Below, in pieces: positions 21,026-30,419 of a stretch of 64,000 nucleotides of DNA (the stretch's first letter is position 1; each line of letters opens with the position of its first letter). The notes under the pieces were generated by a model. It saw nothing but the letters and a program-made list of their open reading frames with translations, did no database searches and was not told the DNA's origin. The stretch is from Parasphingorhabdus sp. Its GTDB lineage: Bacteria; Pseudomonadota; Alphaproteobacteria; Sphingomonadales; Sphingomonadaceae. The position numbers and the translations under genes were made by a program. The stretch covers positions 186,001-250,000 of the forward strand of contig JAUCYS010000001.1 in NCBI GenBank assembly GCA_030373505.1. The letters run 5' to 3'.

Positions 21026-21576
21026 TGCCGACGATCCTGTCCCATGCAGCGGTGCCACTTGCTGGCTTGCTGGTCCTGGGACGAAGCAGGCTGTCCTTGC
21101 CGGTGATCGTAACCGGCATAGTCTTCGCGATGTTGCCTGATGCCGATGTCATCGGTTTCGGATTTGGCGTCGACTATGGAGACCGCTGGGGTCACCGGGG
21201 CGCCACCCACAGTCTGGCCTTTGCAGCTGCGGCAGCCTTGGCCGCAACAGCTTTGTTGCGGCCGGAGCGCTATGGCGTCGCTGCCCTTTTCCTGTTCGTG
21301 TCGATGGCCTCGCACGGGCTGCTTGATATGCTGACCAATGGCGGGCTGGGCGTGGCCCTGTTTTGGCCGTTGGAGACCGTGCGTCATTTTGCTCCGTTTA
21401 CCCCGATTGCCGTATCGCCGATCGGACTTTCTGATTTTATCAGCGCCCGTGGCATCAAAGTGTTATATTCCGAAGCTATATGGATTTGGATACCGTTGAC
21501 ACTGATCGCTGCCGCAGGTTTTGGTATCAGGAAAAGGACGCGTTTATGGTTCAGGCAAAATGGAATGGAGCGGTGA
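21025..21576 (+). CDS. Membrane-bound metal-dependent hydrolase (YdjM/DUF457-like)
   Basis: A 183-residue membrane protein starting at a GTG (21025) that overlaps the preceding stop (TAGTG). MLPDADVIGFGFG, HRGATHSLAFA and SHGLLDMLTNGG carry the Asp/His residues typical of YdjM/DUF457 membrane hydrolases. The substrate is unknown. A second family member lies at 36102-36779. Confidence 0.82.
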   Translation: MPTILSHAAVPLAGLLVLGRSRLSLPVIVTGIVFAMLPDADVIGFGFGVDYGDRWGHRGATHSLAFAAAAALAATALLRPERYGVAALFLFVSMASHGLLDMLTNGGLGVALFWPLETVRHFAPFTPIAVSPIGLSDFISARGIKVLYSEAIWIWIPLTLIAAAGFGIRKRTRLWFRQNGMER

Positions 21577-21827
21577 TCGCGGAGAGCGACGACACGGTGG
21601 TGGTCGAAGGCAATCACTATTTTCCGCGTGATTCCGTCTGGTCGAAATATCTGATGCACAGCGACGCCACCAGCCATTGCCCGTGGAAGGGCGATGCGTC
21701 TTACCATTCCCTGATCGTCGACGGCGAAATCAATGACGAGGCCGCCTGGTATTATCCGGCCCCGAAAGCGGCAGCGGCTGAAATCGAGGGCCGGATCGCC
21801 TTCTGGAAAGGCGTCGAGGTCAGCTAG
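21546..21827 (+). CDS. DUF427 domain protein
   Basis: A 93-residue protein starting at the ATG at 21546 inside the end of the preceding gene. AKWNGAVIAESDDTVVVEGNHYFP, CPWKGDASYHSLIVDG and AAWYYPAPKAAA match the small DUF427 fold. Function unknown. It probably is co-translated with its neighbours, which overlap or abut. Confidence 0.88.
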   Translation: MVQAKWNGAVIAESDDTVVVEGNHYFPRDSVWSKYLMHSDATSHCPWKGDASYHSLIVDGEINDEAAWYYPAPKAAAAEIEGRIAFWKGVEVS

Positions 21828-21829
21828 CG

Positions 21830-22918
21830 ATGAACGTCCGTACCGCCTTTTTATTCGCATTCACACTGATGCTGGCGGGTTGCGGCGTTCAGGCGGCGCC
21901 GGGCGGAGAGCGGGAGGTGCACATGGCCACATTGAGCGGGGAGCCGCCGATCATCATCGCCCATCGCGGCGCCAGCGGCGAACGCCCGGAACATACGCTC
22001 GCGTCCTATACGCTTGCGATCGAGCAGGGTGCGGATTTTATCGAGCCCGATCTCGTGCTGACCAAAGACGGCGTGCTGGTGGCGCGGCACGAAAATGAGA
22101 TCAGCGAGACCACCGATGTCGCCGAGAGGGCGGAATTTGCCGGGCGCAAGACGGTCAAGACGATCGATGGCCAGCGCCTTGAAGGCTGGTTTACCGAAGA
22201 CTTCACGCTGGCAGAGCTGAAGACCCTGCGGGCAAAAGAACGGTTGCCGCAATTGCGCGCCGCCAATGCGGCCTATGACGGTCAGTTTGAAATACCGACG
22301 TTCGAAGAGATATTGCAACTGCTGCAACGGCAGGAGAAGCAAAGGGGCAAGCGGATTGGCGTCTATCCGGAAACCAAGCACCCGAGCTATTTCAAGGCTC
22401 TGGGGCTGAGCCACGACGAGCCCATGCTCAAATTGCTGAAACAATATGGCTATGCTGGCAAAGCCGATCCGGTCTTTATCCAGTCGTTCGAGGTTGGCAA
22501 TCTGATCGCCCTTAACAGTAAAACCGACATCCGGCTGGTGCAGCTGGTCGCCAGCGAAGCCGGTCCGCCTGATATTGCCGGGCAGACCTATGCGGCGATG
22601 ATCACAGCAACTGGTCTGAAAGAAATCGCGACCTATGCGGATGGTCTCGGGCCTTCGAAGGATATGGTGATCGGCCGCAATCTTCTCGGCCAGATGCAGG
22701 AGCCGAGCGGCCTGGTCGAGGCAGCGCACAAGGCCGGCCTTGTTGTCCATCCCTGGACCTTCCGCCGGGAAAACTACTTCCTGCCGACCGATTTCAAGAG
22801 CGGCATCGATCCGCGGGAACCGGGCGATCTGCTGGGGGAGATCCGTGCCTATAGGGCTGCGGGAGTGGACGGACTGTTCAGCGACAATCCCGGGATAGCG
22901 GTGACGGCCATCAAGTGA
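21830..22918 (+). CDS. glpQ: Glycerophosphodiester phosphodiesterase, lipoprotein form
   Basis: A 362-residue GDPD-family enzyme that splits glycerophosphodiesters to glycerol 3-phosphate and an alcohol. The lipoprotein signal ends LAGC (Cys18). The catalytic core opens with IIIAHRGASGERPEHT (His45, Arg46) and the metal ligands FIEPD (Glu72, Asp74). HPWTFRRENYFLP and DGLFSDNPG are typical of the periplasmic GlpQ subclass. It starts two bases after DUF427, so it is probably in the same transcript. Confidence 0.93.
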   Translation: MNVRTAFLFAFTLMLAGCGVQAAPGGEREVHMATLSGEPPIIIAHRGASGERPEHTLASYTLAIEQGADFIEPDLVLTKDGVLVARHENEISETTDVAERAEFAGRKTVKTIDGQRLEGWFTEDFTLAELKTLRAKERLPQLRAANAAYDGQFEIPTFEEILQLLQRQEKQRGKRIGVYPETKHPSYFKALGLSHDEPMLKLLKQYGYAGKADPVFIQSFEVGNLIALNSKTDIRLVQLVASEAGPPDIAGQTYAAMITATGLKEIATYADGLGPSKDMVIGRNLLGQMQEPSGLVEAAHKAGLVVHPWTFRRENYFLPTDFKSGIDPREPGDLLGEIRAYRAAGVDGLFSDNPGIAVTAIK

Positions 22919-22923
22919 TAATT

Positions 22924-22952
22924 GCGAGACTGGCCTTATCGGCCAGCGTCGC
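22924..22952 (+). other. Hairpin between glpQ and panB
   Basis: CTGGCC (22930-22935) pairs with GGCCAG (22941-22946), extended by GCGA/TCGC across small mismatches. It lies seven bases past the glpQ stop and about 40 before panB. There is no T-run; it may be an attenuator or an mRNA stability element. Confidence 0.4.
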
Positions 22953-22993
22953 TTATCAGGGCCGGTCTATCAACTTTATCGCTGAGGCCCTCC

Positions 22994-23866
22994 ATGTCCA
23001 CGACCTTCAAACTCGATACATCCACCAGTCGCGCCAATCCGCGCCCGCAGCCGATGCGGCGATTGTCGGTTCCGAAGATCCAGGGGCGCAAGGTCGATGG
23101 GGTTACCGAAGAGCCGGTGGTGATGCTGACCGCCTATACCGCGCGGACGGCGCAGCTGCTCGACGCCCATTGCGACATGCTGCTGGTCGGCGATTCGCTG
23201 GCGCAGGTCATTTACGGCCTCGATTCGACGATCCCGGTGACGCTCGACATGATGTGCAACCATGGCGCGGCCGTTGTCCGGGGCAGCTATCACAGCGTTG
23301 TCGTGGTCGACATGCCGTTCGGGTCCTACGAACGGTCGCCGGAACAGGCCTATGAAAGCGCGGCCCATATCCTGAAACAGACCGGCGCGGCTGCGGTGAA
23401 GCTGGAAGGCGGCGAGGTGATGGCGGAGACCGTTGCGTTTCTGGTGCAGCGCGGCATTCCGGTGGTCGGTCATGTCGGCCTCACCCCGCAGGCGATCAAC
23501 GTGCTGGGCGGCTATGCCGCGCGCGGCCGCGACGATGCGGAAGCGAAAAAGATTGTCGGCGACGCCGTCGCCCTGGACCAGGCCGGTGCCTTTGCGATCG
23601 TTCTGGAAGGCGTGCTGGAGCCGATCGCGATCGAGGCAACCCAGGCGGTGAAAGCGATCACCATCGGCATTGGCGCCTCGGCGCAATGCGATGGCCAGGT
23701 GTTGGTGACCGAAGACATGCTCGGCATGTTCGACCGCACGGCGCGTTTCGTGAAACGCTACCACAATATTGCCGAACAAATTGACCAGGCCGCCGAACAA
23801 TATGCAGCAGAGGTCAGGGAGCGCAGTTTTCCGGGAGCGGATCAGCTCTATCAGCCGAAAAAATAG
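22994..23866 (+). CDS. panB: 3-methyl-2-oxobutanoate hydroxymethyltransferase
   Basis: A 290-residue enzyme making ketopantoate in pantothenate/CoA synthesis. [34 protein letters not shown], the VKLEGG segment and [13 protein letters not shown] are PanB hallmarks, with the metal ligands Asp and Glu in place. The ATG at 22994 is taken as start; frame-open sequence upstream does not look coding. No panC follows in the window. Confidence 0.95.
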   Translation: MSTTFKLDTSTSRANPRPQPMRRLSVPKIQGRKVDGVTEEPVVMLTAYTARTAQLLDAHCDMLLVGDSLAQVIYGLDSTIPVTLDMMCNHGAAVVRGSYHSVVVVDMPFGSYERSPEQAYESAAHILKQTGAAAVKLEGGEVMAETVAFLVQRGIPVVGHVGLTPQAINVLGGYAARGRDDAEAKKIVGDAVALDQAGAFAIVLEGVLEPIAIEATQAVKAITIGIGASAQCDGQVLVTEDMLGMFDRTARFVKRYHNIAEQIDQAAEQYAAEVRERSFPGADQLYQPKK

Positions 23867-24023
23867 CGAAAATTACCCCGATCACCCGATCCTCCGTTCA
23901 GCCTGTGGAAATGGTCAATAGACTTTTACTTTTGCTATTGCGGGCGCTAAAGGACAGCCGATTGCAAATCGCCTGCGGCTGACCGGCAGGCAGGGCGCGC
24001 AAGACAATATTGAGGAAGCCACA

Positions 24024-24794
24024 TTGGCCAAAGACAAAAACAAGGCACCAGAACAGCAGCCAGACCGCCAGGAACAGGTATTCCTGCGCGAAGTCGACGA
24101 AGCGGTGCGCGAAGACCAGCTGAAAACCTTGGCCACCCGCTATGGCATCTGGATTTTTGCGGCGGTGATCATCGGTCTCGGTTCGCTGGCTGGCTGGATC
24201 TTCTATCAGAACAACCAGGGCGAAAAATCCGGTTTGCGCAGCGAGGAATATATCGCGGCGATCGACAGTGTGCGCCAGAATAATCTCGACGGGGCGGCAA
24301 AGGCGCTCGAGCCGCTGATGGACGCCGAACAGCCGGGTTACCGCGCCGCGGCACAGCTGCTGCAGGCCAATATTGCCCTGGAAAAGGACAACCCCAAAAA
24401 GGCGATCGAAGGCTATGCCAAGGTTGCTGCCGATGACAGCCTGCCCAAACCGTTCCGCGATCTGGCTCTGATCCGCCAGACCACGGCTGAATTTGACCTG
24501 CTCAAGCCGCAGCAGGTGATCGACCGTCTGAAACCGCTGGCGGTACCGGGCAATGCCTGGTTCGGCAGCGCCGGTGAAATGGTCGCCATATCCTATCTTA
24601 ACATGGGCAAGTCAGATCTGGCGGGGCCGCTTTTCGCGCAGCTCGCCAAGGATGACAATGTCCCGCCAACGATCCGGTCGCGTGCTTTGCAGATGGCTGG
24701 TGTCGAAGGCATTGACGCTGTCGAACTGGACAGCGATGAAAAAGTGGTTGCTCCGCTCAAGGCGGTTGCGGCTGAGGGAGAATCCAAGGAATGA
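24024..24794 (+). CDS. YfgM-like tetratricopeptide membrane protein
   Basis: A 256-residue protein with a charged N-terminus, one transmembrane helix (YGIWIFAAVIIGLGSLAGWIF, about residues 40-60) and a TPR-like periplasmic part. It starts with TTG at 24024 behind TGAGGA. The order yfgM-bamB-der is conserved in proteobacteria. In E. coli YfgM associates with the SecYEG translocon and periplasmic chaperones, so this one probably aids envelope protein biogenesis. Confidence 0.85.
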   Translation: MAKDKNKAPEQQPDRQEQVFLREVDEAVREDQLKTLATRYGIWIFAAVIIGLGSLAGWIFYQNNQGEKSGLRSEEYIAAIDSVRQNNLDGAAKALEPLMDAEQPGYRAAAQLLQANIALEKDNPKKAIEGYAKVAADDSLPKPFRDLALIRQTTAEFDLLKPQQVIDRLKPLAVPGNAWFGSAGEMVAISYLNMGKSDLAGPLFAQLAKDDNVPPTIRSRALQMAGVEGIDAVELDSDEKVVAPLKAVAAEGESKE

Positions 24795-26125
24795 TTTCCA
24801 GTAAGAAACTGATCGCCAGCCTGCTCGCCCTGTCCCTGCTTTCGGGCTGCGGCATATTGGGAGGCGGCGACGGCGAAGACAAGAAAAGCACGCCGACGCT
24901 CGGCAAACGCACGCCGATATTGAGCGGCGAAAGCGGCGCGGAAGTCGATCCGGCTCTGGCCTCGATCGCCGTCATCCTGCCGGCTCCGGTCGCGAACAGC
25001 GAATGGGCGCAATCGGGCGGCAATGCGAGCAAGTCCATTGGTCATGTCGCTCTCGGGGACAATCTGTCCCGGGTCTGGACCGCCGATATCAGCGGCACCA
25101 ACAAGCGGGAACGGCTGGCCTCTGCTCCGGCGGTTGCGGGTGGCCGGCTGTTCGTTACCGACACCCAGGCCGTGGTCCATGCCTTTGACGCTGCCACCGG
25201 CGCGAAAATCTGGTCTGTCCAGATGGACGTCAAGGGCGACGGCGAATCGTCGCTCTTCGGCGGGGGCGTGAGCGTATTCGACAAGATCGTCTATGCCACC
25301 AATGGTGTGGGCGACGTCGTTGCGCTGAACGCGGCTGACGGCAGCGAGATATGGAAAGTGCGTCCCGCCGGCCCGCTGCGCGGCTCGCCGACCATTTCCA
25401 ACGGCAATGTCTATGTGATGACCCAGGACAACCAGATCTATGCGCTCAACATGCTGGACGGATCGGTGCAGTGGAACGAAGCCGGGACCGTCGGTCTGGC
25501 CGGAATTTTCGGCGTCGCCGCGCCTGCCGCTGGCCAGGGCACGGTGGTCGCTGGCTACAGCTCGGGCGAACTGACCGCCTATCGCTATGAAAATGGCCGC
25601 AATCTCTGGAATGATGCGCTTGCACGGACCAGCATCTCGACTTCGGTCGCGACCCTGTCCGATATTGACGCCGATCCGGTGATCGATCGCGGCCGCGTAT
25701 TCGCGCTCGGCCAGGGCGGCCGCATGGCGGCCTATGAACTGGTCACCGGCCAGCGAATCTGGGAATTGAATATCGCGGGAATCACCACGCCGGTTGTCGC
25801 CGGCGAATGGGTGTTCGTGCTGACCGATGATGCGAAGCTGCTGTGCATCGCTCGTCCGAATGGCAAGGTTCGCTGGATCAGCCAGCTCGCCGCCTACAAG
25901 AACGACGAGAAGAAGAAAAATCCGATCAACTGGACGGGGCCGATTCTGGCCGGCAATCGGTTGATTGTTGCCAATACCGAAGGCGAGGTCGTGGCGGTGT
26001 CGCCGGGCGAGGGATCGAGCCAGACTCTGTTCGAACTGGACGACGGCATTTCGCTGCCGCCAGTCGTTGCCGGTGGCATGCTATATATTCTTGACGACAG
26101 CGGCCGCATTTCCGCGTTCCGCTGA
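24791..26125 (+). CDS. bamB: Outer-membrane assembly lipoprotein BamB
   Basis: A 444-residue lipoprotein (lipobox LSGC, Cys20) with an eight-bladed PQQ-like propeller. Blade motifs such as VHAFDAATGAKIWSVQ, VVALNAADGSEIWKV and IYALNMLDGSVQWNE repeat along the chain. BamB is the scaffold subunit of the BAM complex that inserts beta-barrels, including receptors like those at 1-6 kb. It overlaps the YfgM-like gene by four bases and precedes der. Confidence 0.95.
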   Translation: MISSKKLIASLLALSLLSGCGILGGGDGEDKKSTPTLGKRTPILSGESGAEVDPALASIAVILPAPVANSEWAQSGGNASKSIGHVALGDNLSRVWTADISGTNKRERLASAPAVAGGRLFVTDTQAVVHAFDAATGAKIWSVQMDVKGDGESSLFGGGVSVFDKIVYATNGVGDVVALNAADGSEIWKVRPAGPLRGSPTISNGNVYVMTQDNQIYALNMLDGSVQWNEAGTVGLAGIFGVAAPAAGQGTVVAGYSSGELTAYRYENGRNLWNDALARTSISTSVATLSDIDADPVIDRGRVFALGQGGRMAAYELVTGQRIWELNIAGITTPVVAGEWVFVLTDDAKLLCIARPNGKVRWISQLAAYKNDEKKKNPINWTGPILAGNRLIVANTEGEVVAVSPGEGSSQTLFELDDGISLPPVVAGGMLYILDDSGRISAFR

Positions 26126-26156
26126 GGATCAGAACCAAAGGACAGGGACCGGCTTT

Positions 26157-27548
26157 ATGCTGCCCAATATTGCAATCATAGGTCGACCCAATGTCGGCAA
26201 ATCGACGCTGTTCAACCGTCTGGTTGGCAAGAAGCTGGCGCTCGTCGACGACATGCCCGGCGTCACCCGCGACCGCCGCGAGGGCGCTGCCAATCTGCTG
26301 GGGCTGGAATTTAATGTCGTCGACACGGCGGGCTATGAAAATGAAGATGCGAAAAGCCTGCCCGGACGGATGCGCAAGCAGACAGAGCTGGCCGTCGCGG
26401 GCGCAGAGCTGGCGATTTTCGTGATCGACGGCCGCGCCGGGCTTACGCCGCTGGACGAGGAAATTGCCCGCTGGCTGCGCAGCGCGAAGACGCCGGTGGT
26501 ATTGCTGGTCAACAAGGCTGAAGGCAAGGCGGCCGACGCCGGCATATTGGAAAGCTACGCCCTGGGTTTTGGTGATCCGATTCCGTTCAGCGCGGAACAT
26601 GGCGACGGCATGGCCGACCTGTTCCAGGCGATCCAGCCCTATGTCGAAAATTTCAAGGCAGCCGCTGCGGACGAACCGACCGACGAATCCGCGCCGCTGA
26701 AACTGGCCATTGTCGGGCGCCCCAATGCCGGCAAGTCGACTTTGATCAACAAGATGCTGGACGAGGACCGGCTGATTACCGGCCCGGAAGCGGGTATTAC
26801 CCGCGACAGTATCACCGTCGACTGGGTCTGGCACGATGATGCGCTGACCGAGGAAGAAAAGCTCGACGGCATTGATCCCGACCGCCGGGTCCGCCTGATC
26901 GATACCGCCGGTATGCGCAAGCGCGCCAAGGTCAATGACAAGCTGGAAAAGCTTGCCGTAGCCGATGCCCGCCACGCGGTGGACTTTGCCGAAGTGGTGG
27001 TGCTGCTGCTCGATGCGACCAAGGGTCTGGAAGCGCAGGATCTGCGCATCGCCGATCATGCCATCCAGGAAGGCCGCTGCCTGATCATCGGGATCAACAA
27101 ATGGGATGTGGCGGAAGGCCCGAGCAAATTGTTCAACGGCATCCGGGCGGCGCTGAATGACGGCCTCGCGCAGGTACGCGACGTGCCTTTGGTCGCCGTC
27201 TCGGCCTTTACCGGCAAGGGCATTGACCAGCTGATGAAAGCGGCGTTCCAGGCCCGCCGGATCTGGTCACAGCGCGTATCGACCGGCAAGCTCAACCGCT
27301 GGTTCGAGGATGCGATCACCGAAAACCCGCCACCGGCTCCGGGCGGCAAGCGGATCAAGCTGCGCTATATCACCCAGGCAAAGACCCGGCCGCCCTCCTT
27401 CGTGATCTTCGGGACACGCATTGATGAGCTGCCGGAGAGCTACCGGCGCTATCTGGTCAATGGCATCCGCCGCGAGCTCGGTTTTGGTGGCGTGCCGGTG
27501 CGGCTGATCATCCGGGCACCCAAAAACCCCTATCACGACAAAGATTGA
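26157..27548 (+). CDS. der: Ribosome biogenesis GTPase Der (EngA)
   Basis: A 463-residue protein with two GTPase domains in tandem: GRPNVGKST at 9-17 and GRPNAGKST at 187-195. Each has its DTAG switch II motif and an NKxD-type G4 motif (LVNKAEG in domain 1, which is degenerate, and INKWD in domain 2), followed by a KH-like C-terminal domain. Der acts in late 50S subunit assembly. The ATG at 26157 is used, as the frame-open sequence upstream lies inside bamB. Confidence 0.97.
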   Translation: MLPNIAIIGRPNVGKSTLFNRLVGKKLALVDDMPGVTRDRREGAANLLGLEFNVVDTAGYENEDAKSLPGRMRKQTELAVAGAELAIFVIDGRAGLTPLDEEIARWLRSAKTPVVLLVNKAEGKAADAGILESYALGFGDPIPFSAEHGDGMADLFQAIQPYVENFKAAAADEPTDESAPLKLAIVGRPNAGKSTLINKMLDEDRLITGPEAGITRDSITVDWVWHDDALTEEEKLDGIDPDRRVRLIDTAGMRKRAKVNDKLEKLAVADARHAVDFAEVVVLLLDATKGLEAQDLRIADHAIQEGRCLIIGINKWDVAEGPSKLFNGIRAALNDGLAQVRDVPLVAVSAFTGKGIDQLMKAAFQARRIWSQRVSTGKLNRWFEDAITENPPPAPGGKRIKLRYITQAKTRPPSFVIFGTRIDELPESYRRYLVNGIRRELGFGGVPVRLIIRAPKNPYHDKD

Positions 27549-27678
27549 TGGCCGCTGCGGCATCGCAAATGCCGCTGCCTTCATGGTTAACGATTCTGGA
27601 GCCCGGTAACCAAGTCTTTACCGGTGCGGCGCTAAAGGCTGGAATAGCGTATCTTCGCTAATTTGTCGGGAGCGGCCG

Positions 27679-28092
27679 GTGGAGCCATTGGAAAGCGAAT
27701 TGATTGACTGGACGGTTTGCGCTGCAACCCATTCCTCGCTTGGCCCCAATTTCGTTCGCATCCTGGGCTATTTCCGCGAAGACGGCACCGACTCGGTCAG
27801 CAAGATCGAAGCCGCCATGCGCGCAAAGGACCCGGTGGCGATGGTCATGGCGGCCCACACGCTCAAAGGGGAGGCGCTGCAATTTGGTGCCTTGCGGCTG
27901 TGGGGCACGGCGGAAGTGATCGAGATGACCGCCCGCGCCTGCGTCGAGCATCGCGACACGCCGGACGAACTGCTCGAACTGGTGGTAGGGCTACGCTCGA
28001 TGTTCGAAGAAACGCTGGCCGTGCTCGAAGAGGATGCGAGCCCGGTGGTCCGGGAACGCCATCCTCTCGGCTTCGGGCGCCAGTTCGGCTGA
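27679..28092 (+). CDS. Stand-alone Hpt-domain phosphotransfer protein
   Basis: A 137-residue protein with a GTG start behind GGGAG. AAHTLKGEALQFGA carries the phosphorylatable histidine (His60) of the Hpt fold, and the rest is predicted four-helix bundle. It would shuttle phosphate between a hybrid histidine kinase and a response regulator. No kinase or regulator is nearby, so its partners are unknown. Confidence 0.85.
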   Translation: MEPLESELIDWTVCAATHSSLGPNFVRILGYFREDGTDSVSKIEAAMRAKDPVAMVMAAHTLKGEALQFGALRLWGTAEVIEMTARACVEHRDTPDELLELVVGLRSMFEETLAVLEEDASPVVRERHPLGFGRQFG

Positions 28093-28106
28093 ACGCGCCT
28101 GTCGGG

Positions 28107-28583
28107 CTATTCGATCGATTTCGACTGCAGCTGGATATAATTCTCGATCCCCATTCGCTCGATCATGTCGAACTGCTGCTCGAGCGAATCGACATGGTCT
28201 TCCTCGCTTTCCAGGATTTCGGCAAACAGGTCCCGACTGACATAGTCGCGGATGCTCTCGCAATATTCGATAGCGTCCTTGAGCATCGGCAGCGCTTCAT
28301 ATTCAAGCTCGAGATCGGCCTTGAGCACTTCCTCTACGGTTTCCCCGATCTTCAACCGGCCGAGCAACTGGAAATTGGGCAAACCGTCGAGAAAGAAGAT
28401 GCGCTCGGCCAGCTTGTCCGCATGCTTCATCTCGTCGATCGATTCGTGCCGCTCGAACTCGGCAAGCTTGGTCACGCCCCAATTGTCGAGCATGCGATAA
28501 TGCAACCAATATTGGTTGATGGCAGTGAGTTCGTTTTTCAACGCTTCGTTGAGAAACTCGATGACTTTTGTGTCGCCCTTCAT
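28107..28583 (-). CDS. bfr: Bacterioferritin
   Basis: A 158-residue haem-containing ferritin. The diiron ligands Glu18, Glu51 and His54 and the haem ligand Met52 (HESIDEMKHAD) match E. coli Bfr, and the second half keeps ESEEDHVD with its Glu/His ligands. It stores iron as a 24-mer shell. It lies downstream of bfd on the same strand. Confidence 0.97.
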   Translation of the reverse strand: MKGDTKVIEFLNEALKNELTAINQYWLHYRMLDNWGVTKLAEFERHESIDEMKHADKLAERIFFLDGLPNFQLLGRLKIGETVEEVLKADLELEYEALPMLKDAIEYCESIRDYVSRDLFAEILESEEDHVDSLEQQFDMIERMGIENYIQLQSKSIE

Positions 28584-28704
28584 GGCAGCTTCCTTCCCGC
28601 TGTCGGTCTAAAGATTGCCAGTGGCTATACAGTATCAGAAAGCGAAGCGAAAGGGTGACTTCGATAGAAAATATAAATATTTCAATGATTTGATAACGAG
28701 AATG

Positions 28705-28875
28705 CTAAGCGGTTGCAACTTCCGACTGGATGATCGTCCGGGCGAAGGCGAGGCATTGTCCGCATTTCGGCTTGCGGCCGAGCTGGGCATAGACCTTGGA
28801 CGGCCGGTCGGCACCGCTGCGAACGGCAGCTCTCAGGTCTTTTTCCTTAATCGCATTGCAGACGCAAACAACCAT
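28705..28875 (-). CDS. bfd: Bacterioferritin-associated ferredoxin (BFD-like [2Fe-2S])
   Basis: A 56-residue protein starting MVVCVCNAIKEKDL. Cysteines 4 and 6 (C-x-C) and 38 and 41 (C-x2-C) form the BFD-type [2Fe-2S] site. In Pseudomonas Bfd reduces bacterioferritin to release stored iron; the adjacent bfr gene supports the same role. A Fur-box-like sequence lies upstream. Confidence 0.92.
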   Translation of the reverse strand: MVVCVCNAIKEKDLRAAVRSGADRPSKVYAQLGRKPKCGQCLAFARTIIQSEVATA

Positions 28876-28903
28876 TTCCGTTCCTCTCGGCGATTCGTAT
28901 ATC

Positions 28904-28925
28904 GCTAATGAGAATAGATCGCAAT
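28904..28925 (-). promoter_or_regulatory. Fur-box-like site upstream of bfd
   Basis: The plus-strand sequence GCTAATGAGAATAGATCGCAAT lies about 30 bases upstream of the bfd start. Its left half AATGAGAAT is identical to the usual Fur half-site; the right half is degenerate. A weaker GATAACGAGAATGCTAAG at about 28692-28709, upstream of bfr, may be a second site. Confidence 0.5.
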
Positions 28926-28936
28926 AGAGAAAATCG

Positions 28937-30193
28937 TCAATCTTTATTCGGATGAACGCGCATCGGCTGCATCTGCTTCCTTGCCAGGCTCCGCCACAGC
29001 CATTCCAGCGGACCATAACGAAAGCGCGCCAGCCAGGGGGCGGACCAGAGCAGCATAAGCGCCCATGCTGCGAGCACGAACAGATAAAGCTCCACGCGCC
29101 CGACCGATCCATAGAGGCCCAGTCCCCAGCCGTAGAAGAGGAAGGTCATCAGCAGGCTGGTGCCGAGATAGTTGGAAAAGGCGGCCCGGCCGACGGCGGC
29201 CACGCGCTGCATCCAGGCCGATGCGGCCCACCGCCGGACCAGCTCGATCAGCAGCGCCGCATAGCCGACCGTCATCAGCAATTGCGAGGGCCAGTTCCAG
29301 GCATAGCTGGCGTTCAGCATCAGCAATATGTCGAAGTCCCGGTAGATCAGGACCGACGTGATGGCGGTCAGGATCAGGGCACCAGTAACGGTCATCCGGA
29401 TGCCCAGCCGGCGATAGTCCGCTGCGCTCCATTCCCCGGTCATGAAGCCATTTTTGTACAGGGCCATGCCGATCATCATCAGTGGCAGGGTTTCGGTCAG
29501 GCTGTAAGCCACGAGAATCAGCGGCTGAAAGAGATCGTCGCGGAATTTTGCCATGACGATCGCAAGAAATCCGGATCGATGCAGGGCGATATCGGCGGCG
29601 ATAGCGGTTGCGTCCGGGTCAAAATCCCGGAGAGTCTCGGCCAGGCTGTCGATCGTGTCGGCGCTGGCACCGGGCAGGCCGGCCAGATATTCCAGGTGCA
29701 GCAGGCTGCCAAACATGATCGCAAAGCCGACAAAGCCGAGGGTGAAGATGAACAGCGCGCGCCGGAACAGATCCTCCGCGGTCAGACCGCTGAGAAAAAA
29801 GGCAATACAGCCGACCGCGGCATAGAGGAACAGAATGTCACCGGCCCACAGAAGAAAGAAATGCGCGAGGCCGAAGATCGCCAGCCACGCCATGCGGGAA
29901 AAATGGATGTTGGCGACATTCTCGCCCTTTGCCTGTGCGCGTTCGATGATCAGCATCATGCTGGCCCCGAACAGAATGGTGAACAGGCCGCGCATCTTGC
30001 CGTCGACGAAAATAAAAGACATCGCCCAGACGATGACGTCGGGCGTGTCGGTGCCGCCATAGACCGCCGGGCTGGCATAGGCCATTTCCGGCATCGAAAA
30101 GCCGACGATATTCATCAGCAATATGCCCATCACCGCAAAACCGCGCAGGGCATCAAGCTCGAGATAGCGCGGGGTGCTCGGTGCTGTGGTCAT
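28937..30193 (-). CDS. DUF418-family membrane protein (YeiB-like)
   Basis: A 418-residue polytopic protein. The N-terminus YLELDALRGFAVMGILLMNIVGF is the RGxxxxGIxxxN signature of DUF418/acyltransferase-3-related membrane proteins. About eight to ten hydrophobic helices follow, and the C-terminal third has the DUF418 pattern with PLEWLWRSL. Substrate and role are unknown. Confidence 0.88.
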   Translation of the reverse strand: MTTAPSTPRYLELDALRGFAVMGILLMNIVGFSMPEMAYASPAVYGGTDTPDVIVWAMSFIFVDGKMRGLFTILFGASMMLIIERAQAKGENVANIHFSRMAWLAIFGLAHFFLLWAGDILFLYAAVGCIAFFLSGLTAEDLFRRALFIFTLGFVGFAIMFGSLLHLEYLAGLPGASADTIDSLAETLRDFDPDATAIAADIALHRSGFLAIVMAKFRDDLFQPLILVAYSLTETLPLMMIGMALYKNGFMTGEWSAADYRRLGIRMTVTGALILTAITSVLIYRDFDILLMLNASYAWNWPSQLLMTVGYAALLIELVRRWAASAWMQRVAAVGRAAFSNYLGTSLLMTFLFYGWGLGLYGSVGRVELYLFVLAAWALMLLWSAPWLARFRYGPLEWLWRSLARKQMQPMRVHPNKD

Positions 30194-30385
30194 GCGCTCG
30201 CATCGTAAAAGGCGGGCGGCGCGGTACAGGGCAGGGGATCGTGCGGCTTCAAATTTCTCTCTCCCGCGTCCGGCATTGGGCAGGTTTATCCCGTTCGGAA
30301 CCGGGCAGGGCCTTTGGCCAGGCCCGGTCGGGACGGGATGGGGATTAGCCGAGCCGGCTTGCGGTGGGAAGCGATGAATCTATAT

Positions 30386-30399
30386 TGACATTAATGTCA
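30386..30399 (+). promoter_or_regulatory. Perfect palindrome before coq4
   Basis: TGACATTAATGTCA is a 14-base perfect palindrome 11 bases upstream of the first possible coq4 start (30411). It includes a TTGACA-like -35 element. This is the size and position of a TetR- or FadR-type operator. The rest of the 30194-30410 gap shows nothing else. Confidence 0.55.
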
Positions 30400-30419
30400 G
30401 TAATCCACATATGGGGCTC

